Shown: positions 35,738 to 44,688, numbered from the stretch's first letter. The stretch is DNA of 64,000 bases from Ruegeria sp. R13_0 (GCF_017743995.1 NZ_JAGHRB010000004.1:1-64000); one strand, 5' to 3'. The notes: generated by a model from the letters alone, not told the origin. Program-made: numbers and translations.

Positions 35738-35843
35738 GCGGATGTGGCGGCCAGAAACCGCCCTTCATTGAAATGTTGCAATCCCCTTGTTACCTTATTA
35801 GTACCCCTGCGCCGGGTGTCACGGCGCGCAGCAAAGGAGGACT

Positions 35844-35900
35844 ATGTCCTGTCTCTACATACCCAGGCGGGTTTGCCCGCCGATGACGGGGCCGGTGTAA
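35844..35900 (+). CDS. Candidate 18-codon leader ORF coupled to rsfS
   Basis: An ATG with an ideal site (AAAGGAGG three bases upstream) opens an 18-codon frame reading MSCLYIPRRVCPPMTGPV. Its TAA overlaps the ATG of rsfS (TAATG), giving termination-reinitiation geometry. The rsfS ATG itself has only a weak site. The alternative is that the AGGAGG serves a non-ATG start (CTG at 35849) of a longer RsfS. Confidence 0.4.
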   Translation: MSCLYIPRRVCPPMTGPV

Positions 35901-36259
35901 TGGCCCACTCTCAGTCAATCAGCGACAAACTGCTTGAGCGTATCCTTTCCTCACTTTCCGACGACAAGGCCGAAGACGTCGTGCAGATCAACCTGCAAGG
36001 TAAGTCTTCTGTTGCGGATCATATGGTGATTGCCTCGGGTCGGTCGACCCGTCAGGTCGCAGCCATGGCGGAAAAGCTGACGGATCGCATCAAGCAGGAA
36101 TTCGGTTTCACTTCGAAGGTCGAAGGCAAGGATGCCGGCGACTGGGTGTTGATCGATACGGGCGACGTGATCGTCCATATCTTCCGCCCCGAAGTGCGCG
36201 AATTCTACCAGCTGGAAAAGATGTGGCAGCCTGCGGGCGGCAGCGCCTCAGCCAACTGA
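35900..36259 (+). CDS. rsfS: Ribosome silencing factor
   Basis: A 119-residue RsfS (Iojap/DUF143) from the ATG at 35900. The family binds ribosomal protein L14 and blocks subunit joining under starvation. SSLSDDKAEDVVQINLQGKS, ADHMVIASGRSTRQVAA and DWVLIDTGDVIVHIF are diagnostic. The frame is open upstream; the possible extension from CTG at 35849 adds 17 residues. The rlmH gene follows 44 bases later, the usual rsfS-rlmH order. Confidence 0.88.
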   Translation: MAHSQSISDKLLERILSSLSDDKAEDVVQINLQGKSSVADHMVIASGRSTRQVAAMAEKLTDRIKQEFGFTSKVEGKDAGDWVLIDTGDVIVHIFRPEVREFYQLEKMWQPAGGSASAN

Positions 36260-36303
36260 GGCGCCATCCCGGCCTTTATTGAAGGGCCGGAGGCGAGAGA
36301 GAT

Positions 36304-36774
36304 ATGCGTATCAGCATAGTTGCGGTCGGGCGATTGCGCGCCGGACCCGAGAAAACCCTGCTTGACGATTACCTGATCCGTTTTGACCGCACCGGCCGTG
36401 GCCTGGGCCTTGGTCCTGCGCGGGTGATCGAGGTTGAAGACAAGAAAAACGCAGGGATGGGCGCCGAGGCCGGGTTGCTGCGCAAGGCGCTGCCCAAAGG
36501 CGCTGTGATCTGTACGCTGGATGAGCGTGGACGGATGATGTCCTCACCGGATTTTGCCCAAAAGCTGGGGAATTGGCGCGACGCCGGGCGGCAGGATCTG
36601 GCGCTGATCATCGGCGGAGCAGACGGAATTGACCCCACACTGCGCGCCGCGGCGGATTTTTCCATCTCATTCGGGTCCATGGTCTGGCCCCACATGCTGG
36701 TCCGTGTGATGCTGGCCGAACAACTCTACCGGGCCGCAACCATCTTGTCGGGCGGTCCTTACCACCGGGTCTGA
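36304..36774 (+). CDS. rlmH: 23S rRNA pseudouridine-1915 N3-methyltransferase
   Basis: A 156-residue SPOUT methyltransferase. It methylates pseudouridine 1915 in helix 69 of 23S rRNA using S-adenosylmethionine. The C-terminal trefoil knot residues [13 protein letters not shown] and [19 protein letters not shown] are complete. Follows rsfS and is followed two bases later by a flavodoxin-like gene. Confidence 0.95.
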   Translation: MRISIVAVGRLRAGPEKTLLDDYLIRFDRTGRGLGLGPARVIEVEDKKNAGMGAEAGLLRKALPKGAVICTLDERGRMMSSPDFAQKLGNWRDAGRQDLALIIGGADGIDPTLRAAADFSISFGSMVWPHMLVRVMLAEQLYRAATILSGGPYHRV

Positions 36775-36775
36775 C

Positions 36776-37261
36776 ATGGCGCAGCTTCTGATTGTCTATC
36801 ATTCGCGCACCGGCGGGGCCCGGCAAATGGCCGAAGCGGCGGCCGAGGCGGGCAGGGATGAGGCAGATATCGTCCTGAAAACCGCAGATCAGGCCGGGCC
36901 CGAAGACCTGCTGGCCGCTGACGGCTACATTTTCTGCGCTCCCGAAAACCTCGCCGCGATTTCGGGCCTGATGAAGGAGTTCTTTGATCGCAGTTACTAT
37001 CCCGTTCTGGGCCGGATCGAAGGTCGCCCCTACGCCCAGATGATCTGTGCCGGGTCTGACGGAGAGAACGCCGCCCGCCAAACCGCCCGCATTGCCACCG
37101 GCTGGCGGTTGAAAGAAGTGCGGCCGCCTTTGATCATTTGCACCCATGCTCAGTCGCCTGAGGCGATACTAGCCGAGAAGACAATCCCCGAAGACCAGCT
37201 GGATCAATGCCGCGAGATCGGCGCGGCCATGGCCGCGGGGCTGAGCCTCGGGGTGTTTTGA
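36776..37261 (+). CDS. Flavodoxin-like NAD(P)H-dependent FMN reductase family protein
   Basis: A 161-residue flavodoxin fold: YHSRTGGARQMAEAAAEA at the N-terminus is the phosphate-binding loop for FMN, and FCAPENLAAISGLMKEFFDR is the second FMN loop. It begins one base after the rlmH stop and is co-transcribed. Electron donor, acceptor and role are unknown. Confidence 0.75.
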   Translation: MAQLLIVYHSRTGGARQMAEAAAEAGRDEADIVLKTADQAGPEDLLAADGYIFCAPENLAAISGLMKEFFDRSYYPVLGRIEGRPYAQMICAGSDGENAARQTARIATGWRLKEVRPPLIICTHAQSPEAILAEKTIPEDQLDQCREIGAAMAAGLSLGVF

Positions 37262-37264
37262 TCT

Positions 37265-37612
37265 TTAGTTCAAGTCGATGACCGTGGTGGCATCACTCCA
37301 ACCACCGACAGTGTCGCGGGCCTGAATTTGCACCTGCGTGGTACCTACGGGAATCGAGACGCCGCTCAGCGAGCGGGTGAAGGGCTGTTCGTCCACATGC
37401 GGATGATGCAACACGCGCATGCCAAGCTCGGCCCCCTCCATGTCCAGCACGCGCCAGCCATCGGCGTAGTCATCCCATCCGGTATCCGGATGCCGGATCG
37501 TCACATCAAAACGCCAGGTATCTCCGTTGCGGCTGGCCGAGACACTCTCGATAGTCGGCGGATCGGCAAGAACGGGTGTGGCAAAGAAAGCGGTAAGAAT
37601 CAGGTGGCGCAT
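37265..37612 (-). CDS. Small exported protein of unknown function
   Basis: A 115-residue protein with a signal peptide (MRHLILTAFFATPVLA, cleaved before DPPT). The mature part looks beta-rich, FnIII-like (TWRFDVTIRHPDTGWDDYAD, VQIQARDTVGGWSDATTV). Convergent with the flavodoxin-like gene. No catalytic motif is seen. Confidence 0.65.
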   Translation of the reverse strand: MRHLILTAFFATPVLADPPTIESVSASRNGDTWRFDVTIRHPDTGWDDYADGWRVLDMEGAELGMRVLHHPHVDEQPFTRSLSGVSIPVGTTQVQIQARDTVGGWSDATTVIDLN

Positions 37613-37647
37613 GGGCAGATCCTAAGGAATTGGTTGCGAAATAGGGA

Positions 37648-38358
37648 TCACGTCTTGGTGTCAGGGGGCAAGGTCAGAAGCACCGTTCTCGAATGTGAGG
37701 CGAACTCGCGCCGGTAGAGGACACCAAAGGTGATCACGGTGCCAATGATCAACGCGATGGGGCCAAGGAACCACGCGAGCGAGGCAAGCGCGAAATAGGT
37801 GGCCCTGAGGGCACGGTTGAAGCTGCGGGCGGCGGTCACACAGATCTCGGCGGCTTGCGCGGCGCGCGGGTAGGCTTGCGGGTCGTCTGGGTCATTCGGC
37901 ACGGCGGCCATAAGGACGGCGCAGTAGCCGAACAAGCGGTGCGCCCAAACGTATTTCAGAAACGCGTTTGCCAGAAACAGGATCACAACGAGGATCTTGA
38001 TCTCCCATACCAATGCAGGGGCGCTGCCGATGGCCAGATCGCTGGCAACGCCTGCCAGTTGCTCGGTATTGCCCAACAAGGCCAGCCCACCGCCAATTGC
38101 GATCATTGTGGTTGAGGCGAAGAAGGTGCTGCCCTGCCGCATGGCCGCAACGACCTGTGCGTCGAACATGCGGGGTTGGCGGGTGACCATCTCGTGCATC
38201 CAACCGCGGCGGAAATCATCCATCATCATCGCAACAGACAGTTTGCCCGGCGAGGGGTGTTCGATCTTCCAGCCGATCCATTGCCATGCAGCCAGCAAAA
38301 GCAAAACGGCGGCATAGTCCAGCGTCGAAAACATAAGCGCGCGATCAATCCAGGTCAT
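37648..38358 (-). CDS. DUF599 membrane protein
   Basis: A 236-residue protein of the DUF599 family with about four membrane spans (about 10-28, 78-100, 120-140, 195-218) and the conserved RRGWMHEMVTR and ARSFNRALRATYFALA segments. The function is unknown. It is divergent from glcD, 81 bases away. Confidence 0.78.
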   Translation of the reverse strand: MTWIDRALMFSTLDYAAVLLLLAAWQWIGWKIEHPSPGKLSVAMMMDDFRRGWMHEMVTRQPRMFDAQVVAAMRQGSTFFASTTMIAIGGGLALLGNTEQLAGVASDLAIGSAPALVWEIKILVVILFLANAFLKYVWAHRLFGYCAVLMAAVPNDPDDPQAYPRAAQAAEICVTAARSFNRALRATYFALASLAWFLGPIALIIGTVITFGVLYRREFASHSRTVLLTLPPDTKT

Positions 38359-38403
38359 GGCGCGACAGTAGGGTCAGATCATAAAACTTGCCAGACAGAG
38401 AAA

Positions 38404-38424
38404 TTGGTAATATTATTTTACCAA
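38404..38424. promoter_or_regulatory. Candidate operator upstream of glcDEF
   Basis: TTGGTAA and TTACCAA form perfect 7-bp arms around a 7-base AT spacer, ending 15 bases before the glcD ATG. The TGGT/ACCA halves resemble GntR/FadR-family sites (GlcC, LldR), although the spacing is wider than the usual three bases. Probable repressor or activator site for glycolate use. Confidence 0.5.
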
Positions 38425-38439
38425 ATTGGAGGATCAGCC

Positions 38440-39879
38440 ATGGAAATGCCCCAGCCAAATCCTGACGTGCTTGCGCGAAAGCAGGCCGTTCTGACGCGAT
38501 TGCTACAGGTTTTGCCTGAGGATGCGGTGATTCACGACCCGTCGGAAACGCGGGCCTATGAGTGTGACGCGCTGACCGCGTATCGTTGCCCGCCCATGCT
38601 GGCGGTGCTGCCTTCGTCCACGCAGGAGGTCTCGGACGTGCTGCGTATTTGCCATGACGAGGGCGTGCCGGTGGTCCCGCGCGGCTCGGGGACTTCGTTG
38701 GCCGGCGGGGCGCTGCCAACGGCAGATTGTGTGATCCTTGGCGTGGCGCGCATGAATGACGTGCTGGAGACCGACTATGACAACCGCTTCATCCGCGTTC
38801 AGACCGGCCGCACCAATCTCAGCGTGACCGGCGCAGTAGAAGAGGAGGATTTCTTCTACGCGCCCGACCCATCCTCTCAGTTGGCTTGCGCAATTGCGGG
38901 AAACATCGCGATGAACTCAGGCGGAGCGCATTGTCTGAAATACGGGGTAACCACCAACAACCTGTTGGGTGTGACCATGGTGATGATGGATGGTAGTGTT
39001 GTCGAGATCGGCGGTGCGCATCTGGATTCTGGTGGGTTGGACCTGTTGGGTGTCATCTGCGGCTCGGAAGGTCAGCTTGGCGTCGTGACCGAGGCGACGC
39101 TGCGCATCCTGCGCAAACCCGAAGGCGCGCGGCCTGTTCTGATGGGGTTCGATGACAACGAGGTGGCCGGTCAATGTGTCTCGGACATCATCAAGTCGGG
39201 TATCTTGCCGGTCGCGATCGAGTTCATGGATACGCTCTGCATCAAGGCGTGTGAGAACTTCGCCCATGCCGGCTACCCAGATTGCCACGCGCTGCTGATT
39301 GTCGAGGTCGAAGGCTCGGATGCCGAGATCGACTATCAGCTGTCGAAGATCGTCGAGATCGCGAAACGTCACAACCCGGTGGAACTGCGCGAAAGCCAGT
39401 CGGCTGAGGAAAGCGCCAAGATCTGGCTGGGTCGGAAATCGGCCTTTGGTGCGATGGGGCAGATGAACGATTACATGTGTCTGGATGGCACGATCCCCGT
39501 CTCGGCACTGCCACAGGTTCTGCGCTGCATCGGAGAGTTGAGCGAGGACTATGGCCTGCCCGTCGGCAACGTTTTCCACGCAGGCGACGGCAATATGCAC
39601 CCGCTGATTCTGTTTGATGCCAACAAGCCCGGTGATCTTGAGAAATGTGAGGCGTTTGGTGCCGATATCCTGAAGCTGTGCGTGGATGTGGGCGGCTGCC
39701 TGACTGGAGAGCACGGGGTGGGCATCGAAAAGCGAGATCTGATGTCGCATCAATATAGCGCGGCAGATCTTGAGGCGCAGATGGCGGTGAAGGATGTGTT
39801 CGACCCGCAGTGGCTGCTGAACCCGGCCAAGGTGTTTCCGTTGGACGTGTCACAGGCGCGCCGGATGGCTGCGGAATAG
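38440..39879 (+). CDS. glcD: Glycolate oxidase subunit GlcD
   Basis: A 479-residue FAD-linked oxidase. The PCMH FAD domain has VPVVPRGSGTSLAGGALP and NSGGAHCLKYGVTTNN; the C-terminal domain has FHAGDGNMHPLI and GEHGVGIEK. With GlcE and GlcF it oxidises glycolate to glyoxylate, passing electrons to the membrane chain. GGAGGATCAGCC precedes the ATG. First of three tightly linked genes; algal glycolate is a plausible substrate in a marine host. Confidence 0.93.
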   Translation: MEMPQPNPDVLARKQAVLTRLLQVLPEDAVIHDPSETRAYECDALTAYRCPPMLAVLPSSTQEVSDVLRICHDEGVPVVPRGSGTSLAGGALPTADCVILGVARMNDVLETDYDNRFIRVQTGRTNLSVTGAVEEEDFFYAPDPSSQLACAIAGNIAMNSGGAHCLKYGVTTNNLLGVTMVMMDGSVVEIGGAHLDSGGLDLLGVICGSEGQLGVVTEATLRILRKPEGARPVLMGFDDNEVAGQCVSDIIKSGILPVAIEFMDTLCIKACENFAHAGYPDCHALLIVEVEGSDAEIDYQLSKIVEIAKRHNPVELRESQSAEESAKIWLGRKSAFGAMGQMNDYMCLDGTIPVSALPQVLRCIGELSEDYGLPVGNVFHAGDGNMHPLILFDANKPGDLEKCEAFGADILKLCVDVGGCLTGEHGVGIEKRDLMSHQYSAADLEAQMAVKDVFDPQWLLNPAKVFPLDVSQARRMAAE

Positions 39880-39924
39880 GGGGCTCTGCCCCCATCCCTC
39901 CGAGGTATTTTAGAACAGAAGAAG
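39879..39924 (+). repeat. Dispersed roseobacter repeat, copy 1 (between glcD and glcE)
   Basis: A GGGGGC-TCT-GCCCCC hairpin starting on the last base of the glcD stop is followed by the conserved tail CGAGGTATTTTAGAACAGAA and GAAG, which ends four bases before the glcE ATG. The tail therefore supplies the purine-rich ribosome-binding site of glcE. Confidence 0.7.
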
Positions 39925-39928
39925 TGTC

Positions 39929-41029
39929 ATGAGACCTGAGACAGAAACGGAACTGGCCGAGATCGTGGCCGGGTTGCAGGGGCCGGTGCGTATTGCAGGT
40001 GGCGGGACGCGCGGGGTGGATGGCCCGGGGGCGGTTTTGAATGTGGATGGGTTGCGTGGGATATCGCTCTATGAACCCGGCGCGTTGACTTTGGTTGCGC
40101 AAGCGGGAACCCCGGTGGCTGAGATTGACGCCGCGTTAGAGGCCGAAGGCCAGCAACTGGCGTTTGAGCCTGTGGATTACCGCGCGCTGCTGGGCAACTC
40201 GGGTGAGCCGACGATTGGCGGGGTTGTTGCCGCCAACATCTCTGGGCCACGGCGGGTTCAGGCCGGGGCGTGTCGGGATTTTCTGCTGGGCGTGCGCTAC
40301 GTCGACGGGCAAGGGCAGGTCGTAAAGAATGGCGGGCGGGTGATGAAGAATGTCACCGGCTATGACCTGGTCAAGCTGATGGCAGGCTCCTGGGGGACGC
40401 TGGGAGTGCTGACCGAAGTGTCGTTGAAAGTGTTGCCGAAACCCGAAGCGGTCGTGACCCTGGGTGTGCCGGTTGCCCATGCCACGGGTGCGGTTGAGGT
40501 TCTGTCTGCCGCATTGCGGTCGCCTTATGAGGTGAGCGGGGCTGCGTTTGCCCCTGAAACGGGTCAGGCCTTGCTGCGGATTGAGGGGTTTGCGGACTCG
40601 GTTGCGTATCGTGTCGGACGGTTGCAGGACGTGCTGTCCGGGTTTGGCGAGGTCGCCGTTGTTGAGGACTCAGATGCCACATGGCGCGCGATCCGGGACG
40701 TGACCCCATTCGCGGGGAAAGAGGGCGATGTCTGGCGTATCTCGGTCAAGCCCAGCGATGCGCCGGAAATCACTGCGCGGCTTGAGGCCAATAAACTCCT
40801 GCTCGATTGGGGCGGCGGTTTGATCTGGGCGTTGGTCGATGAGGGCACCGATGTCCGCGCGCGTCTTGGCGGTTTTCAGGGCCACGCCTCGATCGTGCGG
40901 GCGAAACCCGAGACCGTTCAGGCGCTGGGCCGGTTCCAACCGGAACCCGCACCGGTTGCAGCCTTGAGCCAAGGTTTGCGGCAGCGGTTCGACCCAAAAG
41001 CTCTGTTTAATCCGGGATTGATGGGGTAG
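39929..41029 (+). CDS. glcE: Glycolate oxidase FAD-binding subunit GlcE
   Basis: A 366-residue protein related to the N-terminal half of GlcD (VRIAGGGTRG, the FAD segment TIGGVVAANISGP, GRVMKNVTGYDLVKLMAGSW). Its translation start is served by the AGAAGAAG tail of a dispersed repeat. Second subunit of glycolate oxidase; glcF starts five bases after its stop. Confidence 0.92.
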   Translation: MRPETETELAEIVAGLQGPVRIAGGGTRGVDGPGAVLNVDGLRGISLYEPGALTLVAQAGTPVAEIDAALEAEGQQLAFEPVDYRALLGNSGEPTIGGVVAANISGPRRVQAGACRDFLLGVRYVDGQGQVVKNGGRVMKNVTGYDLVKLMAGSWGTLGVLTEVSLKVLPKPEAVVTLGVPVAHATGAVEVLSAALRSPYEVSGAAFAPETGQALLRIEGFADSVAYRVGRLQDVLSGFGEVAVVEDSDATWRAIRDVTPFAGKEGDVWRISVKPSDAPEITARLEANKLLLDWGGGLIWALVDEGTDVRARLGGFQGHASIVRAKPETVQALGRFQPEPAPVAALSQGLRQRFDPKALFNPGLMG

Positions 41030-41033
41030 GCCG

Positions 41034-42353
41034 ATGCAGACGACTTTCACCGAAGAACAGCTGCAAGACCCGGCGATCCAGCGCTCGAACGAGATCCTGC
41101 GCAGCTGTGTTCATTGCGGGTTTTGCACCGCCACTTGCCCCACCTATCAAGTGCTGGGCGATGAGTTGGACAGCCCACGCGGCCGTATCTACCTGATCAA
41201 GGATATGCTCGAGAATGAGCGTGTACCTGACGAGAAGACGGTCAAGCATATCGACCGGTGCCTATCCTGTCTGGCTTGCATGACGACCTGCCCGTCGGGC
41301 GTTCACTACATGCATCTGGTCGATCACGCGCGCGAGTATATTGAGAACACCTACAAGCGCCCATTGTCGGATCGTGTTCTGCGCTGGGTTCTGGCGCAGA
41401 TCTTGCCCTATCCGATGCGATTTCGCTGGGCCTTGATCGGGGCCAAGCTGGGCCGTCCGTTCCGGTTCTTGATGCCGGATGCCCGGCTGCGAGCGATGCT
41501 GGATATGGCGCCGAAACATATCCCTCCGGTCAGTCGCAATGACGACCCGCAGAGCTTTGCGCCCAAAACGCCGCGCAAAATGCGTGTGGCTTTGATGACG
41601 GGCTGTGCGCAAAAGGCTCTGAACACCGATATCAACGACGCCACGATCCGCCTGCTGACCCGGTTGGGGTGCGAGGTGGTGGTGGCCGAAGGGGCCGGAT
41701 GCTGCGGCGCGCTGACCCATCACATGGGCAAAAGCAAGCAGAGCCACGCGGCGGCAGCAAGCAATATCCGTGCTTGGGTGCATGAGATGGATGGGGACGG
41801 CCTGGACGCCATCGTCATCAACACCTCAGGCTGTGGGACGACGGTCAAGGACTATGGGCACATGTTCCGAAATGACCCTCTGGCGCAGGACGCGGCACGG
41901 GTGTCGGCCCTTGCAATGGATATCAGTGAGGTCTTGATGCAATTGGACTTGCCCGAACAGTCGGATCAAGGGCTGACCGTGGCCTATCACGCGGCTTGCT
42001 CCCTGCAGCATGGGCAGCAGATCAAGACCTACCCGAAGGAGCTGCTGAAAAGCGCTGGCTTCAAGGTTGTTGAACCCGCTGACAGCCATCTGTGTTGCGG
42101 CAGTGCCGGCACGTATAACCTTATGCAGCCCGAGATCTCGGGCCAGCTGAAGCAGCGTAAGGTGCGAACGCTTGAGGCGAAAAAGCCCGACCTGATTGCG
42201 GCGGGGAATATCGGCTGCATGATGCAGATCGGATCGGGAACCGAGCTGCCGATCGTCCATACGGTCGAGCTGCTGGATTGGGCCACCGGAGGTCCGAAGC
42301 CTAGCGGTTTGCAGGCGGGTGGTGCGAATTCCGAGATACCTATATTGCGCTAG
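41034..42353 (+). CDS. glcF: Glycolate oxidase iron-sulfur subunit GlcF
   Basis: A 439-residue protein with two 4Fe-4S motifs (CVHCGFCTATCPTY near 22-35 and CLSCLACMTTCPSG near 74-87) and two CCG domains (GAGCCGALTHHMG, HLCCGSAGTYN). It carries electrons from the flavin subunits to quinone. Last gene of glcDEF. Confidence 0.93.
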   Translation: MQTTFTEEQLQDPAIQRSNEILRSCVHCGFCTATCPTYQVLGDELDSPRGRIYLIKDMLENERVPDEKTVKHIDRCLSCLACMTTCPSGVHYMHLVDHAREYIENTYKRPLSDRVLRWVLAQILPYPMRFRWALIGAKLGRPFRFLMPDARLRAMLDMAPKHIPPVSRNDDPQSFAPKTPRKMRVALMTGCAQKALNTDINDATIRLLTRLGCEVVVAEGAGCCGALTHHMGKSKQSHAAAASNIRAWVHEMDGDGLDAIVINTSGCGTTVKDYGHMFRNDPLAQDAARVSALAMDISEVLMQLDLPEQSDQGLTVAYHAACSLQHGQQIKTYPKELLKSAGFKVVEPADSHLCCGSAGTYNLMQPEISGQLKQRKVRTLEAKKPDLIAAGNIGCMMQIGSGTELPIVHTVELLDWATGGPKPSGLQAGGANSEIPILR

Positions 42354-42472
42354 GCAGCGATGATGCGCCTTGGCATCAGTTGAACGGGAAATTTCCGCCA
42401 ATCCGACCTGCCCTATTTTCGCCCAACGCAGCCCGTAGAACAGTTGACCGGAACGGATAGCCGGAGAACCGC

Positions 42473-43264
42473 GTGCGCAACTGGATCAAGGCCATCGTGC
42501 TGAGTGTGCTGCCTATGGCTGCCTCGGCGCAGGATACCGGGCTGAAAAGCCTTGAGACGTCGGATTCCGGGCGGCAATGGATGGCCGTGGGGCGGCTGGA
42601 TATTGATGGCACCGGGTTTTGCACCGGCGCGCTGATCTCGCCCACGCTGGTGCTGACCGCTGCGCATTGCCTGTTCGAAAAACACACCAAGACGCGAATC
42701 GACCCATCGCGGATCGAGTTTCTGGCGGGTTGGCGACGTGGGAGCGCTTCGGCTTATCGTCCTGCGCGGCAGGCCGTGATTCATCCGAAATATGTATACA
42801 ATGGCAGGGCCACCAGCGACCGTGTCCGCTATGATCTGGCGTTGATTGAGCTCTGGCAGCCGGTTCGAAACACCACCGTTATTCCTTTTGAGACCGGCGC
42901 GCGCCCCGACCAAGGCGAGCAGGTGGGTGTGGTGTCTTACGCGCATGACCGGGCCGAGGCCCCGTCGCTGCAGCAGGTTTGCTCGGTCATGGCCGGGCAT
43001 CGGGGCGTTTTGGTAATGTCCTGCGATGTCGATTTCGGGGCCTCTGGCGCGCCGATTTTCTCGCTGAGCGGTGAGCGTCCGCGTATCGTGTCTGTGGTGT
43101 CGGCCAAAGCCGAGCTTAACGGGGAAAACGTATCGCTGGGCACCGCGCTGGATGGATCGCTGCAGCTGCTTCAGGCGGAACTGTCCAATGGAAATGGGTT
43201 TGGCCTGTCTTCGGGCAGCACCGGGTCTGGCAAGAATGTCGGAGCAAGGTTTATCCGACCATGA
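42473..43264 (+). CDS. Exported trypsin-like serine protease
   Basis: A 263-residue S1-type protease with a signal peptide (NWIKAIVLSVLPMAASA, cleaved near QDTG). The triad is present: His in LTAAHC, Asp in YDLALIEL, Ser in GASGAP, where the usual GDSGGP is altered. The GTG start has GGAGAA upstream. Its stop overlaps the start of a second protease gene (ATGA). Likely periplasmic or secreted; the altered oxyanion loop may change specificity. Confidence 0.78.
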   Translation: MRNWIKAIVLSVLPMAASAQDTGLKSLETSDSGRQWMAVGRLDIDGTGFCTGALISPTLVLTAAHCLFEKHTKTRIDPSRIEFLAGWRRGSASAYRPARQAVIHPKYVYNGRATSDRVRYDLALIELWQPVRNTTVIPFETGARPDQGEQVGVVSYAHDRAEAPSLQQVCSVMAGHRGVLVMSCDVDFGASGAPIFSLSGERPRIVSVVSAKAELNGENVSLGTALDGSLQLLQAELSNGNGFGLSSGSTGSGKNVGARFIRP

Positions 43265-44076
43265 TGCGCGCCTTTGCCTGTTTGTTACTTTGCGTCTCTT
43301 TGGTGGCCACGGCGGCGCAGGCCCAGAGCAATAAACGCACGCTGACGGATCGCGATGACCTTTACGGGTGGGAGGCGATCGGCCGGCTTGATGTGGGCAA
43401 ACGGTCCTTCTGCACAGGAACGCTGATTGCGCAGGATATGGTGCTGACAGCCGCCCATTGCGCCTTGGATAAACGCACCAGACAGGCCTATGAGCCGGGC
43501 GAAGTGACGTTCCGCGCCGGGCTGAGCAATGGCGTTGCTCTGGCCGAGCGCAAGGTGGTGCAGATTGCCACGCTTCCAAGCTATGGGGCCAATGACCCTC
43601 TGTCGTCTCAGGGTGTCCGCGAAGACGTGGCGCTGATGCGGCTGGATGAGCCGATCCCCTATTTGATTGCCGATCCGTTCGTCCTGTATAAGGGGCCCGT
43701 CATCGGATCGGAGCTCAGTATCGCCTCTTACGGGCGAGGCCGGTCCGAGGCCATAACGCGCGAAAAATCCTGTCGAATCCTGGATCGGCGAGACGGGCTA
43801 ATCACCTTTGATTGCGACGTCACCTTTGGCTCATCAGGGTCGGCCGTTCTGACCAAAAACGGGTCGCGCTGGCAGATTTTGTCGGTTGTCTCCGCTATTG
43901 GCGAGAGGGGGGGACGCAAGATCGGCTTCGGGATGGAACTGTCTCCGGTCGTCTCTGAACTCAAGGCGATCATCCGGCGCGATGCACCCCGGCCCGAAGC
44001 CAAGATCCGCAGATTGCAGGTGGGTTCGGGCAAGTCCGGATCGGGCGCGAAATTCATCAGCTCGGGCGGGGGTTGA
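43261..44076 (+). CDS. Exported trypsin-like serine protease, tandem paralogue
   Basis: A 271-residue paralogue of the preceding gene with a signal peptide (AFACLLLCVSLVATAAQA) and triad segments LTAAHC, EDVALMRL and GSSGSA. The C-terminus is rich in Gly and Ser (VGSGKSGSGAKF) and closely resembles the end of its neighbour, showing duplication. The four-base overlap indicates coupled translation. Confidence 0.78.
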   Translation: MMRAFACLLLCVSLVATAAQAQSNKRTLTDRDDLYGWEAIGRLDVGKRSFCTGTLIAQDMVLTAAHCALDKRTRQAYEPGEVTFRAGLSNGVALAERKVVQIATLPSYGANDPLSSQGVREDVALMRLDEPIPYLIADPFVLYKGPVIGSELSIASYGRGRSEAITREKSCRILDRRDGLITFDCDVTFGSSGSAVLTKNGSRWQILSVVSAIGERGGRKIGFGMELSPVVSELKAIIRRDAPRPEAKIRRLQVGSGKSGSGAKFISSGGG

Positions 44077-44164
44077 ACTTACCCATATCGCTACCCATGT
44101 GGTTTGTATCGGATCGCCACAACGGGGTCCGGTATCACCCGAGGCCCGTCCAGAATGGAGGGCT

Positions 44165-44202
44165 GAACATCGTAAATCGCTCAAAGATGAGGATAACGAC
44201 AC
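44165..44202 (+). promoter_or_regulatory. Possible ROSE-like RNA thermometer at the Hsp20 start
   Basis: The leader has TCGCT (44177-44181), which fits the U(U/C)GCU motif of ROSE elements, eight bases before AGGA (44190-44193), the ribosome-binding site. Pairing of these two would hide the site at low temperature. ROSE elements typically control small heat-shock genes in Alphaproteobacteria. The rest of the fold was not verified. Confidence 0.4.
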
Positions 44203-44670
44203 ATGCGTACATTTGATTTTGCACCGCTGCACCGCGCCACCATTGGTTTCGACCAGATCGCCGACATGATGGACCGCGTTCTGACCAACGACGTGGCACA
44301 GCCCAGCTATCCCCCATATAACATCGAAAAAACCGACGCCGACACCTATCGGATTTCCGTTGCTGTCGCCGGTTTTTCCGAAGAAGACCTGTCCGTCGAA
44401 GTGAAGGAAAACGCACTGATCGTGGCTGGCAAGAAAGCCGCCGAGGACAAGGACCGCAGCTATCTGCACCGCGGTATCGCCACCCGCGCGTTTGAGCGCC
44501 GCTTTGCTCTGGCCGACCACGTCCGCGTGACAGGTGCCAGCCATGAGAACGGCATGCTGAACATTGACCTCAAACGCGAAGTGCCCGAAGCGCTGAAACC
44601 GCGCCGGATCCAGATTTCCTCGGGCAAGGCCATCGAAAAAGATGTGGTTGATGCCAAGGCCGTGAACTGA
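44203..44670 (+). CDS. Hsp20-family small heat-shock protein
   Basis: A 155-residue IbpA-like chaperone. The alpha-crystallin domain (about 35-130) has PPYNIEKTDADTYRISVAVA, YLHRGIATRAFERRF and the NGMLNIDLKREVPE end. It holds unfolded proteins in the cytoplasm during heat stress. Its 5' leader may contain an RNA thermometer and two hairpins follow its stop. Confidence 0.9.
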   Translation: MRTFDFAPLHRATIGFDQIADMMDRVLTNDVAQPSYPPYNIEKTDADTYRISVAVAGFSEEDLSVEVKENALIVAGKKAAEDKDRSYLHRGIATRAFERRFALADHVRVTGASHENGMLNIDLKREVPEALKPRRIQISSGKAIEKDVVDAKAVN

Positions 44671-44688
44671 CGCGCCTTAAGTTCCTGC

